A stretch of 11,289 nucleotides of DNA from Bacillota bacterium (lineage in GTDB: Bacteria; Bacillota; Clostridia; Acetivibrionales; DSM-1351). The translations under genes were made by a program, and so were the position numbers. The stretch spans positions 1-11,289 of the forward strand of contig JAEVZU010000095.1 in NCBI GenBank assembly GCA_023392075.1. Direction: 5' to 3'. Shown here in pieces: positions 1 to 6,940 of the stretch; the stretch's first letter is position 1; each line of letters opens with the position of its first letter. A model generated the notes under the pieces. It made no database searches. It was not told the DNA's origin and saw only the letters and a program-made list of their open reading frames with translations.

Positions 1-2
1 GT

Positions 3-53
3 ATCATAGTGGGTTTTGACCAGGCAACTATCGATAAACTGATCCGCAATTAG
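3..53 (+). CDS. C-terminal end of a gene entering from the left edge (partial)
   Basis: Frame 3 is open from the first bases to a TAG at 51-53 and reads IIVGFDQATIDKLIRN. The other two forward frames hit stops within the first 20 bases. The residue mix looks like the end of a normal soluble protein. Only 16 residues are visible, so no family can be named. The stop lies a few bases before the inverted-repeat element at 60, so the element sits just downstream of this gene. Confidence 0.4.
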   Translation: MIVGFDQATIDKLIRN

Positions 54-59
54 AATACA

Positions 60-338
60 ATACCCTCTATTGACAAGGTATAACACGCCTCACGCCGGCT
101 ATTTTGCCACTTTTCTTTGTCGTCGTCCTTGCCTTGCGTCAGCAAGGCTGCGTCCCATCCTCCTCGAAAATTGCCAAAATATCTCGGCGCGAGGTCTGTG
201 ATTTTTGAGTGAGATAATTTGGTTTGCGGCAAGGCAAACGGCGTGCAGTAAGGCTTTGTGCCTTTCAAGCGGCTTTAACGCAGCCGCAGGGCAAATTGAC
301 CACTCAAAAACGTATTGTACATTGTCAATAGAGGGTAT
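60..338. mobile_element. 279-bp MITE-like element with 28-bp terminal inverted repeats
   Basis: The ends are an imperfect inverted repeat. Positions 60-87 start ATACCCTCTATTGACAA, and the reverse complement of 311-338 starts with the same 17 bases; 25 of 28 positions agree. Further inverted repeats are nested inside: 88-109 with 171-194 (CCTC-CGCCG...TATTTTG), GGCTGCGT 146-153 with 278-285, and a perfect TTTTTGAGTG at 202-211 with 301-310. The interior is richer in G+C than the DNA to its right, and open frames inside it are short and do not look like proteins. No transposase is encoded, so any movement would need a transposase from elsewhere. No convincing target duplication is seen, although CAAT occurs near both ends (58-61 and 339-342). 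Confidence 0.75.
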
Positions 339-619
339 CAATCATATTAACGAGGTTACAGCGGGGAGTGATTTTTCCATTATGTATTAATACGTATCGA
401 AATGAAAAAAGATTATCTTGTATTATTTACTGTATGATTAGAATGTATTTATTTATATGCAAGTTTAAATTGTAAATTATGCATAAAAGCTCAATTTTGA
501 AACGACAAAAAACTGGACACAATTCATAAAAGCACTGAAAAATAGAGCAAAATGAAATGATACCTATATAAATGGAGAAAGAAATATGAAAGTATTAACA
601 AATTAATATTGCAAAACTA
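339..619. other. AT-rich intergenic DNA without a gene
   Basis: This stretch is very AT-rich and no frame looks coding. A six-codon start-stop frame (ATG at 585, TAA ending at 605) follows a purine-rich GGAGAAAG stretch, but it lies upstream of the promoter called at 620 and has nothing else in its favour. The region separates the left-hand inverted-repeat element from the anf promoter and could hold upstream regulator sites, but none was recognised. No sigma-54 -24/-12 (GG-N10-GC) element could be picked out. Confidence 0.5.
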
Positions 620-648
620 TTGACATGTAACGATGGAATGTATATAAT
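620..648 (+). promoter_or_regulatory. Consensus sigma-A promoter for the anf operon leader
   Basis: A perfect -35 TTGACA (620-625) and a perfect -10 TATAAT (643-648) are separated by exactly 17 bp. Transcription would start near 655, giving a leader of about 480 nt before anfH. Both boxes match consensus, so the promoter is intrinsically strong. Repression or leader-level control would then be needed to keep an alternative nitrogenase silent under Mo- or ammonium-replete conditions (inference). It could instead drive a separate small RNA. Confidence 0.7.
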
Positions 649-713
649 TGTGTAAAACAGTACAAAACAGATAATAATATAACTTAAATTTCCGGATAGT
701 ATCAAAATGTACT

Positions 714-819
714 GAGGTAATTACTAGATGTCCAATGAGAGCCAATGACGTCTATCAAATAATCTGATTTAAATACCTTCCGTTAAAGGTTGCAGAATAG
801 CATACTGCTATGTCGCAGC
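714..819 (+). promoter_or_regulatory. Candidate structured leader RNA upstream of anfH
   Basis: Several stems can be drawn by eye. TAGATGTC (725-732) pairs with GACGTCTA (747-754). The loop region carries a direct repeat, CCAATGA at 732-738 and 742-748. GAGGTA (714-719) can pair with TACCTT (774-779). ACCTT (775-779) can instead pair with AAGGT (786-790) around a CCGTTA loop. GTTGC (789-793) pairs with GCAGC (815-819) around a 3x3 internal loop, capped by ATAGCA (797-802) / TGCTAT (806-811). The choices at 775-779 and 786-790 are mutually exclusive, as in a switch. I do not recognise a named riboswitch class; the SAM, c-di-GMP-I, THF and Moco signatures that I recall are not evident. Confidence 0.4.
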
Positions 820-873
820 ATACAAAACAATCTCATTTCAATGAAGCAATGCAAATATTATGGGAAAAATTAT

Positions 874-913
874 GTACTTGACACACAAAGTTGTGACTGA
901 AAATATTAAGTAC
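874..913 (+). promoter_or_regulatory. Small stem-loop in the anfH leader
   Basis: GTACTT (874-879) pairs with AAGTAC (908-913), enclosing an inner hairpin CACA (884-887) / TGTG (892-895). A TTGACA at 878-883 inside it has no good -10 at the right distance, so it is read as part of the structure rather than as a second promoter. No T-run follows, so it is not an intrinsic terminator. The stems are short and AT-rich and may be chance. Confidence 0.25.
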
Positions 914-982
914 GGTCCTCTTTATTCAAATATTCCGGTTAAAAAATCAACTATTAAAAATTTCATATTTTCATGAGTAACG

Positions 983-1051
983 AATTATGCTGCTCACTTT
1001 TATTAAGTGTTGTCTTTTTTAATCAAGTGTGATTTGTAAAGCAGCATAATT
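983..1051 (+). repeat. 12-bp perfect inverted repeat just upstream of anfH
   Basis: AATTATGCTGCT at 983-994 is exactly inverted at 1040-1051. The 45-nt interior holds two small hairpins, CACTT/AAGTG (995-1009) and AATCA/TGATT (1021-1034). The arrangement ends about 80 nt before the anfH start. As RNA it would make a three-armed structure; as DNA the two half-sites are about 57 bp apart centre to centre and could bind a regulator by looping. A T-run (1015-1020) lies inside rather than after the outer stem, but it does follow the first small hairpin (995-1009), which might act as a weak terminator. Confidence 0.5.
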
Positions 1052-1133
1052 TCAAAATATACCTGTTAAAAATTCAGGTACAAATACTAATATTTTAAAC
1101 AATAACAACGGTTCAGTTAAGGAGGTATTGACT

Positions 1134-1958
1134 ATGAGAAAGATAGCATTTTATGGAAAAGGCGGTATCGGAAAGTCTACAACACAGCAGAATACTGCAG
1201 CGGCAATGGCACATTTCTATGATCAGAAAATATTTATTCACGGCTGTGATCCCAAAGCAGATTCCACACGACTGATATTAGGCGGAAAGCCCCAGGAAAC
1301 TCTGATGGATGTGCTGCGTGAAGAAGGTGCCGAGAAGGTCACCAAGGATAAGGTCATAAAAAATGGTTTTAAAAATATCCGCTGTGTTGAGTCCGGCGGT
1401 CCGGAGCCCGGTGTTGGATGCGCAGGGAGAGGCGTTATCACTGCAATTGATTTGATGGAAGCGAACGGTGCATATACCAATGATCTGGATTTTGTTTTCT
1501 ATGATGTTCTGGGAGACGTTGTCTGCGGTGGTTTTGCAATGCCCATAAGAGATGGCAAGGCTCAGGAGGTTTATATTGTAGCATCCGGAGAAATGATGGC
1601 AATCTATGCAGCAAACAATATCTGCAAGGGTCTGTTGAAATATGCGAAGCAAAGCGGCGTGCGTCTTGGCGGTATCATCTGCAACAGCCGTAAGGTAGAC
1701 AGGGAGCGGGAATTCCTGGATGAGTTCACTGCGTCAATTGGAACACAGATGATTCATTTTGTGCCAAGGGATAATATTGTTCAAAAAGCAGAATTCAATA
1801 AAAAAACAGTTGTAGAATATGATGCCAATGAAAATCAGGCAAAGGAATATGGAGAGCTGGCAAGAAAAATTATTGAAAATAAGAATTTTGTTATACCACA
1901 GCCGCTTACCATGGATGAGCTTGAAAAAATGGTGGTAAAGTACGGAATCGCAGATTAA
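1134..1958 (+). CDS. anfH: Fe-only nitrogenase iron protein (dinitrogenase reductase)
   Basis: This is the homodimeric [4Fe-4S] ATPase that passes electrons to the AnfDGK component in the cytoplasm, two ATP per electron. With the ATG at 1134 it has 274 residues, normal for NifH-type proteins. A TTG two codons earlier is rejected because AAGGAGGT at 1119-1126 is well spaced for 1134 and abuts 1128. The Walker A GKGGIGKST is at residues 8-16. Cluster ligands are C96 (GVGCAGRG) and C131 (DVVCGGFAMP). R99 is the residue ADP-ribosylated by DraT in some diazotrophs. The run VPRDNIVQKAEFN and the C-terminal MVVKYG match Azotobacter AnfH as recalled, more than NifH. It is the first gene of the operon and follows a long leader. 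Confidence 0.95.
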   Translation: MRKIAFYGKGGIGKSTTQQNTAAAMAHFYDQKIFIHGCDPKADSTRLILGGKPQETLMDVLREEGAEKVTKDKVIKNGFKNIRCVESGGPEPGVGCAGRGVITAIDLMEANGAYTNDLDFVFYDVLGDVVCGGFAMPIRDGKAQEVYIVASGEMMAIYAANNICKGLLKYAKQSGVRLGGIICNSRKVDREREFLDEFTASIGTQMIHFVPRDNIVQKAEFNKKTVVEYDANENQAKEYGELARKIIENKNFVIPQPLTMDELEKMVVKYGIAD

Positions 1959-1961
1959 TTG

Positions 1962-1975
1962 GAAAGGAGCCTTTC
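1962..1975 (+). promoter_or_regulatory. Hairpin covering the nifI1 ribosome binding site
   Basis: GAAAG (1962-1966) and CTTTC (1971-1975) form a 5-bp stem with a GAGC loop that contains most of the only Shine-Dalgarno sequence (AAAGGAG, 1963-1969) for nifI1. It lies between the anfH stop and the nifI1 ATG. It could lower nifI1 translation relative to anfH or mark a processing site. Both roles are inference from the drawn pairing. Confidence 0.35.
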
Positions 1976-1977
1976 AT

Positions 1978-2292
1978 ATGAAAATGTTAAAAGCAATCGT
2001 ACGACCCGAAATGGCTGATACAATTGCAGATGCGCTTGCAGAAGCCGGGTTTAGCTCAATGACAAAAATTAATGCGTTTGGCAGAGGAAAGCAGAATGGT
2101 ATCATGTTCGGGTCCATTCACTATGATGAGCTGCCAAAAACCATACTGATGCTGGTAGTTGAGGATGAGGCTGTCAATGAGGTTTTAAAAATTATTAAAT
2201 ACAAAGCGTATACCGGTAATTTCGGTGACGGAAAAGTTTTCATTACGACCGTTGAAAGAGTTATGACGGTCAGGACCGGTGAGGGATTATAG
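1978..2292 (+). CDS. nifI1: P-II-like nitrogenase regulator NifI1
   Basis: A P-II family protein of 104 residues. In methanogens NifI1 and NifI2 form a complex that binds the dinitrogenase and inhibits it when ammonium is available, with 2-oxoglutarate and ATP relieving inhibition. Visible features are the N-terminal ferredoxin-like strand MKMLKAIVRPE, a T-loop region around residues 36-52 (GRGKQNGIMFGSI), and the nucleotide-binding B-loop TGNFGDGK near residues 79-86. It lacks the uridylylated Tyr context of GlnB and sits between the H and D genes, the diagnostic nifI1 position. Its presence implies that the Fe-only enzyme here is switched off post-translationally by ammonium (inference). 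Confidence 0.9.
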   Translation: MKMLKAIVRPEMADTIADALAEAGFSSMTKINAFGRGKQNGIMFGSIHYDELPKTILMLVVEDEAVNEVLKIIKYKAYTGNFGDGKVFITTVERVMTVRTGEGL

Positions 2293-2358
2293 GTGACACC
2301 ATATGTGAGTGGGATTATCCATTAAATCTTGTGTGTCAGAAAGGCAGTGGTACTTATT

Positions 2359-2730
2359 ATGAAGGAAATAATTACGGTAATCCGTCCAAAGAAGGTAAAT
2401 GCAACGAAAGAAGTTCTGGTCAAGCTTGGAATTCCCAGCATGACTGCCATTCCGGTTCTTGGCAGGGGAAGGCAGAAGGGAATTGACAGTGAGGTTAATA
2501 TTGAGTACCGCGCAGGGATACTGGAACAGAACAAAAGCGGAGGCATGAAATATGTACCCAAGAGATATCTGTCAATTGTTGTAAGCGATGAAAATGTGGA
2601 TACAGTGATCGAGGCCATAATACAGGTAAACCGGACGGGGCAGATTGGTGACGGAAAGATATTTGTCTGTCCGGTAGAGAATGCTCTGCGTATCCGTACA
2701 GACGAGCAGGGTAATGATGCAATAAATTAA
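2359..2730 (+). CDS. nifI2: P-II-like nitrogenase regulator NifI2
   Basis: The partner of NifI1, 123 residues from the ATG at 2359 (MKEIITVIRPKKV). An in-frame TTG at 2329 would add ten residues, but P-II proteins begin at this strand, so 2359 is preferred. The Shine-Dalgarno is poor (AAGG about 14 nt upstream), so translation may depend on ribosomes arriving from nifI1. GIPSMTAIPVLGRGRQKG precedes an extended T-loop (residues about 38-62), longer than in NifI1 as expected for NifI2. The B-loop TGQIGDGKIF is followed by VENALRIRT. The 66-nt gap after nifI1 contains TGACAC (2294-2299) inverted at 2333-2338. Confidence 0.88.
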   Translation: MKEIITVIRPKKVNATKEVLVKLGIPSMTAIPVLGRGRQKGIDSEVNIEYRAGILEQNKSGGMKYVPKRYLSIVVSDENVDTVIEAIIQVNRTGQIGDGKIFVCPVENALRIRTDEQGNDAIN

Positions 2731-2751
2731 ACACAGGTAAGGAGGTTTATT

Positions 2752-4329
2752 ATGCCGTATCATTTATTTAAATGCAGTGAATGTATACCGGAAAGAGAAA
2801 AGCATGCTGTTATTAAAGGTCCTGGTGAGACTCTTGCCGATGCTCTTCCTCTGGGATATCTGAATACCATTCCCGGAACCATTTCGGAAAGAGGCTGTGC
2901 ATACTGCGGGGCAAAGCATGTTATCGGTACGCCCATGAAGGATGTAATCCATATGAGTCACGGACCTGTGGGCTGCACCTATGACACCTGGCAGACCAAA
3001 AGGTATATCAGCGACAATGATAATTTTCAGTTGAAGTACACTTTTGCAACAGACATGAAGGAGTCGCACATTGTATTCGGTGCCGAAAAGATTCTTAAAA
3101 AGAATATAATAGAGGCTTTTAAAGCATTTCCGGATATCAATAGAATGACCATATACCAGACCTGCGCTTCAGCGCTGATCGGTGATGACATTAATGCCAT
3201 AGCGGCCGAGGTTATGGAGGAGATGCCAGAGGTGGATATCTTTGTCTGTAATTCCCCCGGCTTCGGAGGTCCCAGCCAGTCGGGCGGTCATCATAAAATC
3301 AACATTGCATGGATCAATCAGAAGGTTGGAACCTTCGAACCCGAAATCACCAGTGATTATGTCATTAATTATGTAGGCGAGTACAACATTCAGGGTGATC
3401 AGGAGGTTATGCAGGATTTCTTCAAGAGAATGGGAATACAGGTGCTTTCCACATTTACCGGCAACGGGACCTATGACGGACTGCGTTCAATGCACAGAGC
3501 ACACCTGAATGTATTGGAGTGTGCAAGATCGGCTGAGTATATATGCAATGAATTAAGAGTCAGGTATGGTATTCCGCGTCTTGACATAGACGGCTTTGGT
3601 TTTGAACCTCTGTCGGCCTCTCTTCGGAAAATCGGCATGTTCTTCGGCATCCAGGACAGAGCCGAAGCAATCATCAGTGAAGAGGTGGAAAGATGGAAGC
3701 CGGAGCTTGACTGGTACAAGGAAAGATTAAAGGGCAAAAAGGTATGTCTGTGGCCCGGCGGCTCCAAGCTTTGGCACTGGGCAAACTGTATTCATGAAGA
3801 AATGGGGGTTGAGGTGGTATCGGTGTATACCAAATTCGGTCACCAGGGAGATATGGAAAAGGGTATTTCCAGATGTGAGGAAGGTGCGCTTGCCATTGAC
3901 GACCCCAACGAACTGGAAGGACTTGAGGCTATGGAAGAGCTTCAGCCGGATATTATTTTCACTGGTAAAAGGCCGGGTGAAGTCGCTAAAAAGATCCGTG
4001 TCCCTTACCTCAACGCACATGCATATCACAATGGACCGTGGAAGGGCTATGAGGGCTGGGTGAGGTTCGCCCGCGACATATATAACGGGATATTTTCTCC
4101 CATCCATGAACTATCCCTGCTGGATATCAGCAAGGATGAGATTCCCGATGACAAAGGGTTCATGACACAGCGGCTTATTTCGGATGTCAATTTGAGTGAT
4201 GAAGTGAAGAATTCCACTGTTCTTCGTGAATATACCGGTGGTTATGATGTCCTCAGGCAGTTTAAGGATAAGGTATATCCTGAATTCCAGAGAAAAAGTG
4301 AAGCTGATATGCAGGTCTCAGCCATATAG
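2752..4329 (+). CDS. anfD: Fe-only nitrogenase FeFe protein, alpha chain
   Basis: The catalytic subunit of the FeFe protein, which holds the FeFe-cofactor and half of the P-cluster and reduces N2 to NH3 with much H2. It has 525 residues, full length for AnfD (about 518-525), from an ATG behind AAGGAGGT (2739-2746). P-cluster ligands are C49, C75 and C138. The cofactor ligands C257 (LNVLECARS) and H423 (NAHAYHNGP) are present, as are Q176 and H180 of the active-site loop (PSQSGGHH). Stretches such as KRYISDNDNFQLKYTFATD and LWPGGSKLWHW follow AnfD rather than VnfD or NifD as recalled. The C-terminal 50 residues diverge, as is usual. anfG follows 15 nt downstream. Confidence 0.96.
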   Translation: MPYHLFKCSECIPEREKHAVIKGPGETLADALPLGYLNTIPGTISERGCAYCGAKHVIGTPMKDVIHMSHGPVGCTYDTWQTKRYISDNDNFQLKYTFATDMKESHIVFGAEKILKKNIIEAFKAFPDINRMTIYQTCASALIGDDINAIAAEVMEEMPEVDIFVCNSPGFGGPSQSGGHHKINIAWINQKVGTFEPEITSDYVINYVGEYNIQGDQEVMQDFFKRMGIQVLSTFTGNGTYDGLRSMHRAHLNVLECARSAEYICNELRVRYGIPRLDIDGFGFEPLSASLRKIGMFFGIQDRAEAIISEEVERWKPELDWYKERLKGKKVCLWPGGSKLWHWANCIHEEMGVEVVSVYTKFGHQGDMEKGISRCEEGALAIDDPNELEGLEAMEELQPDIIFTGKRPGEVAKKIRVPYLNAHAYHNGPWKGYEGWVRFARDIYNGIFSPIHELSLLDISKDEIPDDKGFMTQRLISDVNLSDEVKNSTVLREYTGGYDVLRQFKDKVYPEFQRKSEADMQVSAI

Positions 4330-4344
4330 CGGAGGTGAATTGAT

Positions 4345-4698
4345 TTGGAAGAAGCATTATTAAAAGAAAGAGCGGAAATATTGCTGGACTTTATTATGAA
4401 GAAATGTCTGTGGCAGTTTCATTCCCGTGCATGGGACAGGGAAAGGCAGAATGAAAATATCATCAGAAAGACAATGCAGCTATTGTGTGATGAGCCTGTG
4501 GAAAATGATACACCCGAGCAGAGGTGCTACTATGTGGATGCGGCATATCTGGCCGAAAGCTATAAAAAACTGTTTCCATGGGTAGCTGAAATGAGTAAGG
4601 CTGATTTACGGAAAGTTATGCAAAGTCTGAAGGAACGACTGGATTATCTGCTTATAACCGGCTCCCTGAACGCAGAATTGACTGATCCGCTTTATTGA
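4345..4698 (+). CDS. anfG: Fe-only nitrogenase delta subunit
   Basis: The small third subunit found only in V- and Fe-only nitrogenases. It gives the hexameric D2G2K2 enzyme and is linked to cofactor insertion and Fe-protein interaction. It has 117 residues, slightly shorter than the 132 recalled for Azotobacter AnfG because the variable N-terminus is short. The motif CLWQFHSRAWDRERQN is the family hallmark, followed by RCYYVDA and a C-terminal DYLLITGSLNAELTD. The start is a TTG at 4345, set 6 nt after GGAGGTGA (4331-4338); no in-frame ATG fits. A rare start in a 1:1:1 subunit is notable, though the ribosome site is strong. Confidence 0.95.
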   Translation: MEEALLKERAEILLDFIMKKCLWQFHSRAWDRERQNENIIRKTMQLLCDEPVENDTPEQRCYYVDAAYLAESYKKLFPWVAEMSKADLRKVMQSLKERLDYLLITGSLNAELTDPLY

Positions 4699-4711
4699 CA
4701 AGGAGGTAATT

Positions 4712-6100
4712 ATGAACTGTGATGTTAAAGATAAAGAACGTGCAGGTGTAATAAATCCCATATTCACGTGCCAGCCTGCCGGTGCTCAGTTTGCCAGTAT
4801 AGGAATCAGGGATTGTATCGGAATCGTCCATGGCGGACAGGGTTGTGTAATGTTTGTCCGCCTTTTATTCTCCCAGCATTACAAGGAGAGTTTTGAACTG
4901 GCTTCCTCCTCGCTTCATGAAGACGGCGCAGTGTTTGGCGCTTTGAACCGTGTGGAAGAGGCGGTGGATGTTTTGCTTATGAGATACCCCCAGGTCAAGG
5001 TGGTGCCCATTATTTCCACCTGTTCGACGGAGGTTATAGGCGATGACATTGACGGTGTTGTAAGAAAGCTGAACGGTACCTTGCTCAAGGAGAAATTTGC
5101 AGGACGTGAGGTGCACCTGATCCCCATCCATTCCCCAAGCTTTGTAGGCAGTATGATCAGCGGCTATGATGTGGCTGTAAAAGAATTTGTATCCTATTTT
5201 GCAAAGAAAAGCACACCCTCCGATAAAATCAATTTGATTACGGGTTGGGTGAATCCGGGTGATGTGACCGAATTGAAGCACCTGCTTTCGGTGATGGGGA
5301 TCGAAGCAAATGTATTATTTGAGATTGAGGCTTTTGACTCTCCGCTTATGCCCGGCGGAAACCATGTATCCCATGGTGATACAACTATTGAAGAGCTGAC
5401 CGATACTGCAAATGCCAGGGCTACTTTTGCTCTGAACCGGTATGAAGGCGGCAGGGCTGCCGAATATCTGGAAGCGGAATTTGAGGTTCCGGCTGTTATC
5501 GGTCCCACTCCTATAGGTATCCGCAATACCGATGCCTTTCTCAAGAGGTTGAGTGATGTCACCGGAAAACCCATTCCGGAGTCATTGGTAAGAGAAAGAG
5601 GAATTGCTCTTGATGCAATTACCGATGTTACCCATATGTTCCTGGCCGATAAAAAGGTTGCTATATACGGAAGTCCGGATCTTGTTATTAGTTTGGCACA
5701 GTTTTGTCTGGATATGGAAATGAAACCGGTGCTCCTGTTGCTGGGCGACGATAATACAAAGTATAAGGATGACCCCCGCTTAAAGGAATTCCAGGAAAAG
5801 CTGGACTATAAGCTGGAGGTTATTGTAAATGCCGATTTGTGGGAGCTGGAGAACCGTATAAAAAATGAAGGCCTGGAGCTTGATTTGATTTTGGGACACT
5901 CCAAAGGAAGATTTATCTCAATAGACTATAACATACCAATGGTCAGAGTAGGTTTTCCCGTGTATGACCGAGCCGGCAAGTACCGCCATCCGGTAGTAGG
6001 ATACCGCGGTGCCATGCTGCTGGCAGAAGAAATAGCCAATGCATGGTTTGCAGATATGGAGTATAAGCGCAACAGGGAGCCTGTTCTGAATATGTGGTAA
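4712..6100 (+). CDS. anfK: Fe-only nitrogenase FeFe protein, beta chain
   Basis: The beta subunit, which shares the P-cluster with AnfD and forms the docking face for AnfH. It has 462 residues, the same as AnfK of Azotobacter as recalled and much shorter than NifK because the long NifK N-terminal extension is absent. P-cluster ligands are C20 (IFTCQPAGA), C45 (GGQGCVMF) and C104 (STCSTEVIGDD). The blocks FSQHYKESFELASSSLHEDG and GHSKGRFISIDYNIPM are near-identical to AnfK as recalled. ATG 4712 follows AGGAGGT (4700-4706), 13 nt after anfG ends, so G and K are probably co-translated. No lesion is seen. Confidence 0.95.
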   Translation: MNCDVKDKERAGVINPIFTCQPAGAQFASIGIRDCIGIVHGGQGCVMFVRLLFSQHYKESFELASSSLHEDGAVFGALNRVEEAVDVLLMRYPQVKVVPIISTCSTEVIGDDIDGVVRKLNGTLLKEKFAGREVHLIPIHSPSFVGSMISGYDVAVKEFVSYFAKKSTPSDKINLITGWVNPGDVTELKHLLSVMGIEANVLFEIEAFDSPLMPGGNHVSHGDTTIEELTDTANARATFALNRYEGGRAAEYLEAEFEVPAVIGPTPIGIRNTDAFLKRLSDVTGKPIPESLVRERGIALDAITDVTHMFLADKKVAIYGSPDLVISLAQFCLDMEMKPVLLLLGDDNTKYKDDPRLKEFQEKLDYKLEVIVNADLWELENRIKNEGLELDLILGHSKGRFISIDYNIPMVRVGFPVYDRAGKYRHPVVGYRGAMLLAEEIANAWFADMEYKRNREPVLNMW

Positions 6101-6107
6101 TCAGCAG

Positions 6108-6128
6108 GCTGCGGCAGAGAGCCGCTGC
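6108..6128 (+). promoter_or_regulatory. GC-rich hairpin after anfK
   Basis: GCGGC (6111-6115) and GCCGC (6121-6125) pair around AGAGA, extended past one U-U mismatch by GC (6108-6109) and GC (6127-6128). There is no T-run, so it is not a classic terminator. It marks the boundary between structural and accessory genes and may stabilise the upstream mRNA or set a processing point (inference). Confidence 0.4.
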
Positions 6129-6178
6129 ACTTCATTTCAGACTTCCGGCTGCTAATAGACAGAATTATGGGAGGTCGT

Positions 6179-6940
6179 ATGAGAATTCATTATTTACAGC
6201 ACGTACCATTTGAAAACCCGGGAGCCATACTGACATGGGCCAAACAACGGCAATATCCGGTGACGTTCACCAGGCTTTATGAGAATCAGCCTTTTCCGGA
6301 TCAGGACGATTTTGACTGGCTGATCATCATGGGCGGGCCTATGAATATCTACGAGGAAATCAAATATCCATGGCTCGTCAGGGAAAAAGAGTTCATCAAA
6401 GCGTCCATAGGCAGCAATAAAGTAATTATAGGCATTTGCCTTGGCGGACAGCTGCTTGCGGATGTGATAGGCGGAAGGGTTATACAAAATGAGCACAGGG
6501 AAATCGGCTGGTTTCCGGTAAACTTCACAGATAAGGCCTTTTCAATGCCACAGTTTTCTTTCCTGCCGAAAAACCCGGTAGTTTTTCAATGGCATGGTGA
6601 CACCTTTGTTGATTTGCCGGAAGAAGCAGAACTCCTTGCTTCAAATGAAGCCTGCAAAAATCAGGCCTTTGTTTACAGGGACAGGGTATATGGATTTCAA
6701 TTTCATCTGGAAAATACCATGGAGATTATCACCGCTCTAATTGAAAACTGCGGGGATGAAATGGTACCTGGCCCGTATGTGCAGTCCTCCCAGGAAATAT
6801 TGGCACAAAAAATTCATTTGGACCGGAATAATCAGTGGGTAAAGCTATTTTTGTCACAGCTGTCAGTTTTATATGAAGAGGGGGAAAGCGGATGGAACAA
6901 ATCAGATATAAGCAGCGAATTTGTACCGATACTGCCGTAA
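6179..6940 (+). CDS. Class I glutamine amidotransferase-like protein
   Basis: A free-standing class I (triad) glutamine amidotransferase fold, the type that releases ammonia from glutamine or hydrolyses gamma-glutamyl bonds. It has 253 residues. The oxyanion region IIMGGPMNIYEE is at 49-60, the nucleophile is C87 in GICLGGQLLAD, and H176 and E178 lie in YGFQFHLE, so the triad is complete. The start is ATG 6179; an ATG 12 nt earlier is rejected because it overlaps the GGGAGG site (6169-6174) that serves 6179. The substrate is unknown. Proteins like this are often labelled GMP synthase-like. Its last 49 nt overlap the next gene. Its place between anfK and anfO suggests the same transcript, not necessarily a nitrogenase role. 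Confidence 0.85.
   Translation: MRIHYLQHVPFENPGAILTWAKQRQYPVTFTRLYENQPFPDQDDFDWLIIMGGPMNIYEEIKYPWLVREKEFIKASIGSNKVIIGICLGGQLLADVIGGRVIQNEHREIGWFPVNFTDKAFSMPQFSFLPKNPVVFQWHGDTFVDLPEEAELLASNEACKNQAFVYRDRVYGFQFHLENTMEIITALIENCGDEMVPGPYVQSSQEILAQKIHLDRNNQWVKLFLSQLSVLYEEGESGWNKSDISSEFVPILP

Noticed and set aside
50..390. Three short overlapping ORFs on both strands
   Set aside because: They lie within or across the 60-338 inverted-repeat element, mirror each other through its repeats and do not resemble proteins.
585..605. Six-codon leader peptide (MKVLTN)
   Set aside because: It lies upstream of the promoter at 620-648, so it would not be on the anf transcript, and its length is easily chance.
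780..895. ANTAR-type dual hexaloop antiterminator
   Set aside because: ANTAR targets need two adjacent hairpins with six-base loops carrying A1 and G4. Only one weak three-pair hairpin (around 884-895) fits, and the CCGTTA loop does not.
878..906. Second promoter from TTGACA at 878
   Set aside because: The -10 at a 17-bp spacing is AAATAT, only three of six consensus bases, and the -35 lies within a potential stem.
3794..4063. A second + strand ORF inside anfD
   Set aside because: It is an out-of-frame shadow of conserved AnfD sequence without a ribosome site.
2752..6100. Vanadium nitrogenase (vnfDGK) as an alternative identity
   Set aside because: Delta-subunit genes occur in both, but the alpha and beta chains follow recalled AnfD/AnfK wording (for example the region around AnfD residues 82-100 and LWPGGSKLWHW), where VnfD differs.
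6108..6128. Intrinsic terminator after anfK
   Set aside because: The GC-rich stem is present but no T-run follows, and the downstream genes are closely spaced on the same strand.
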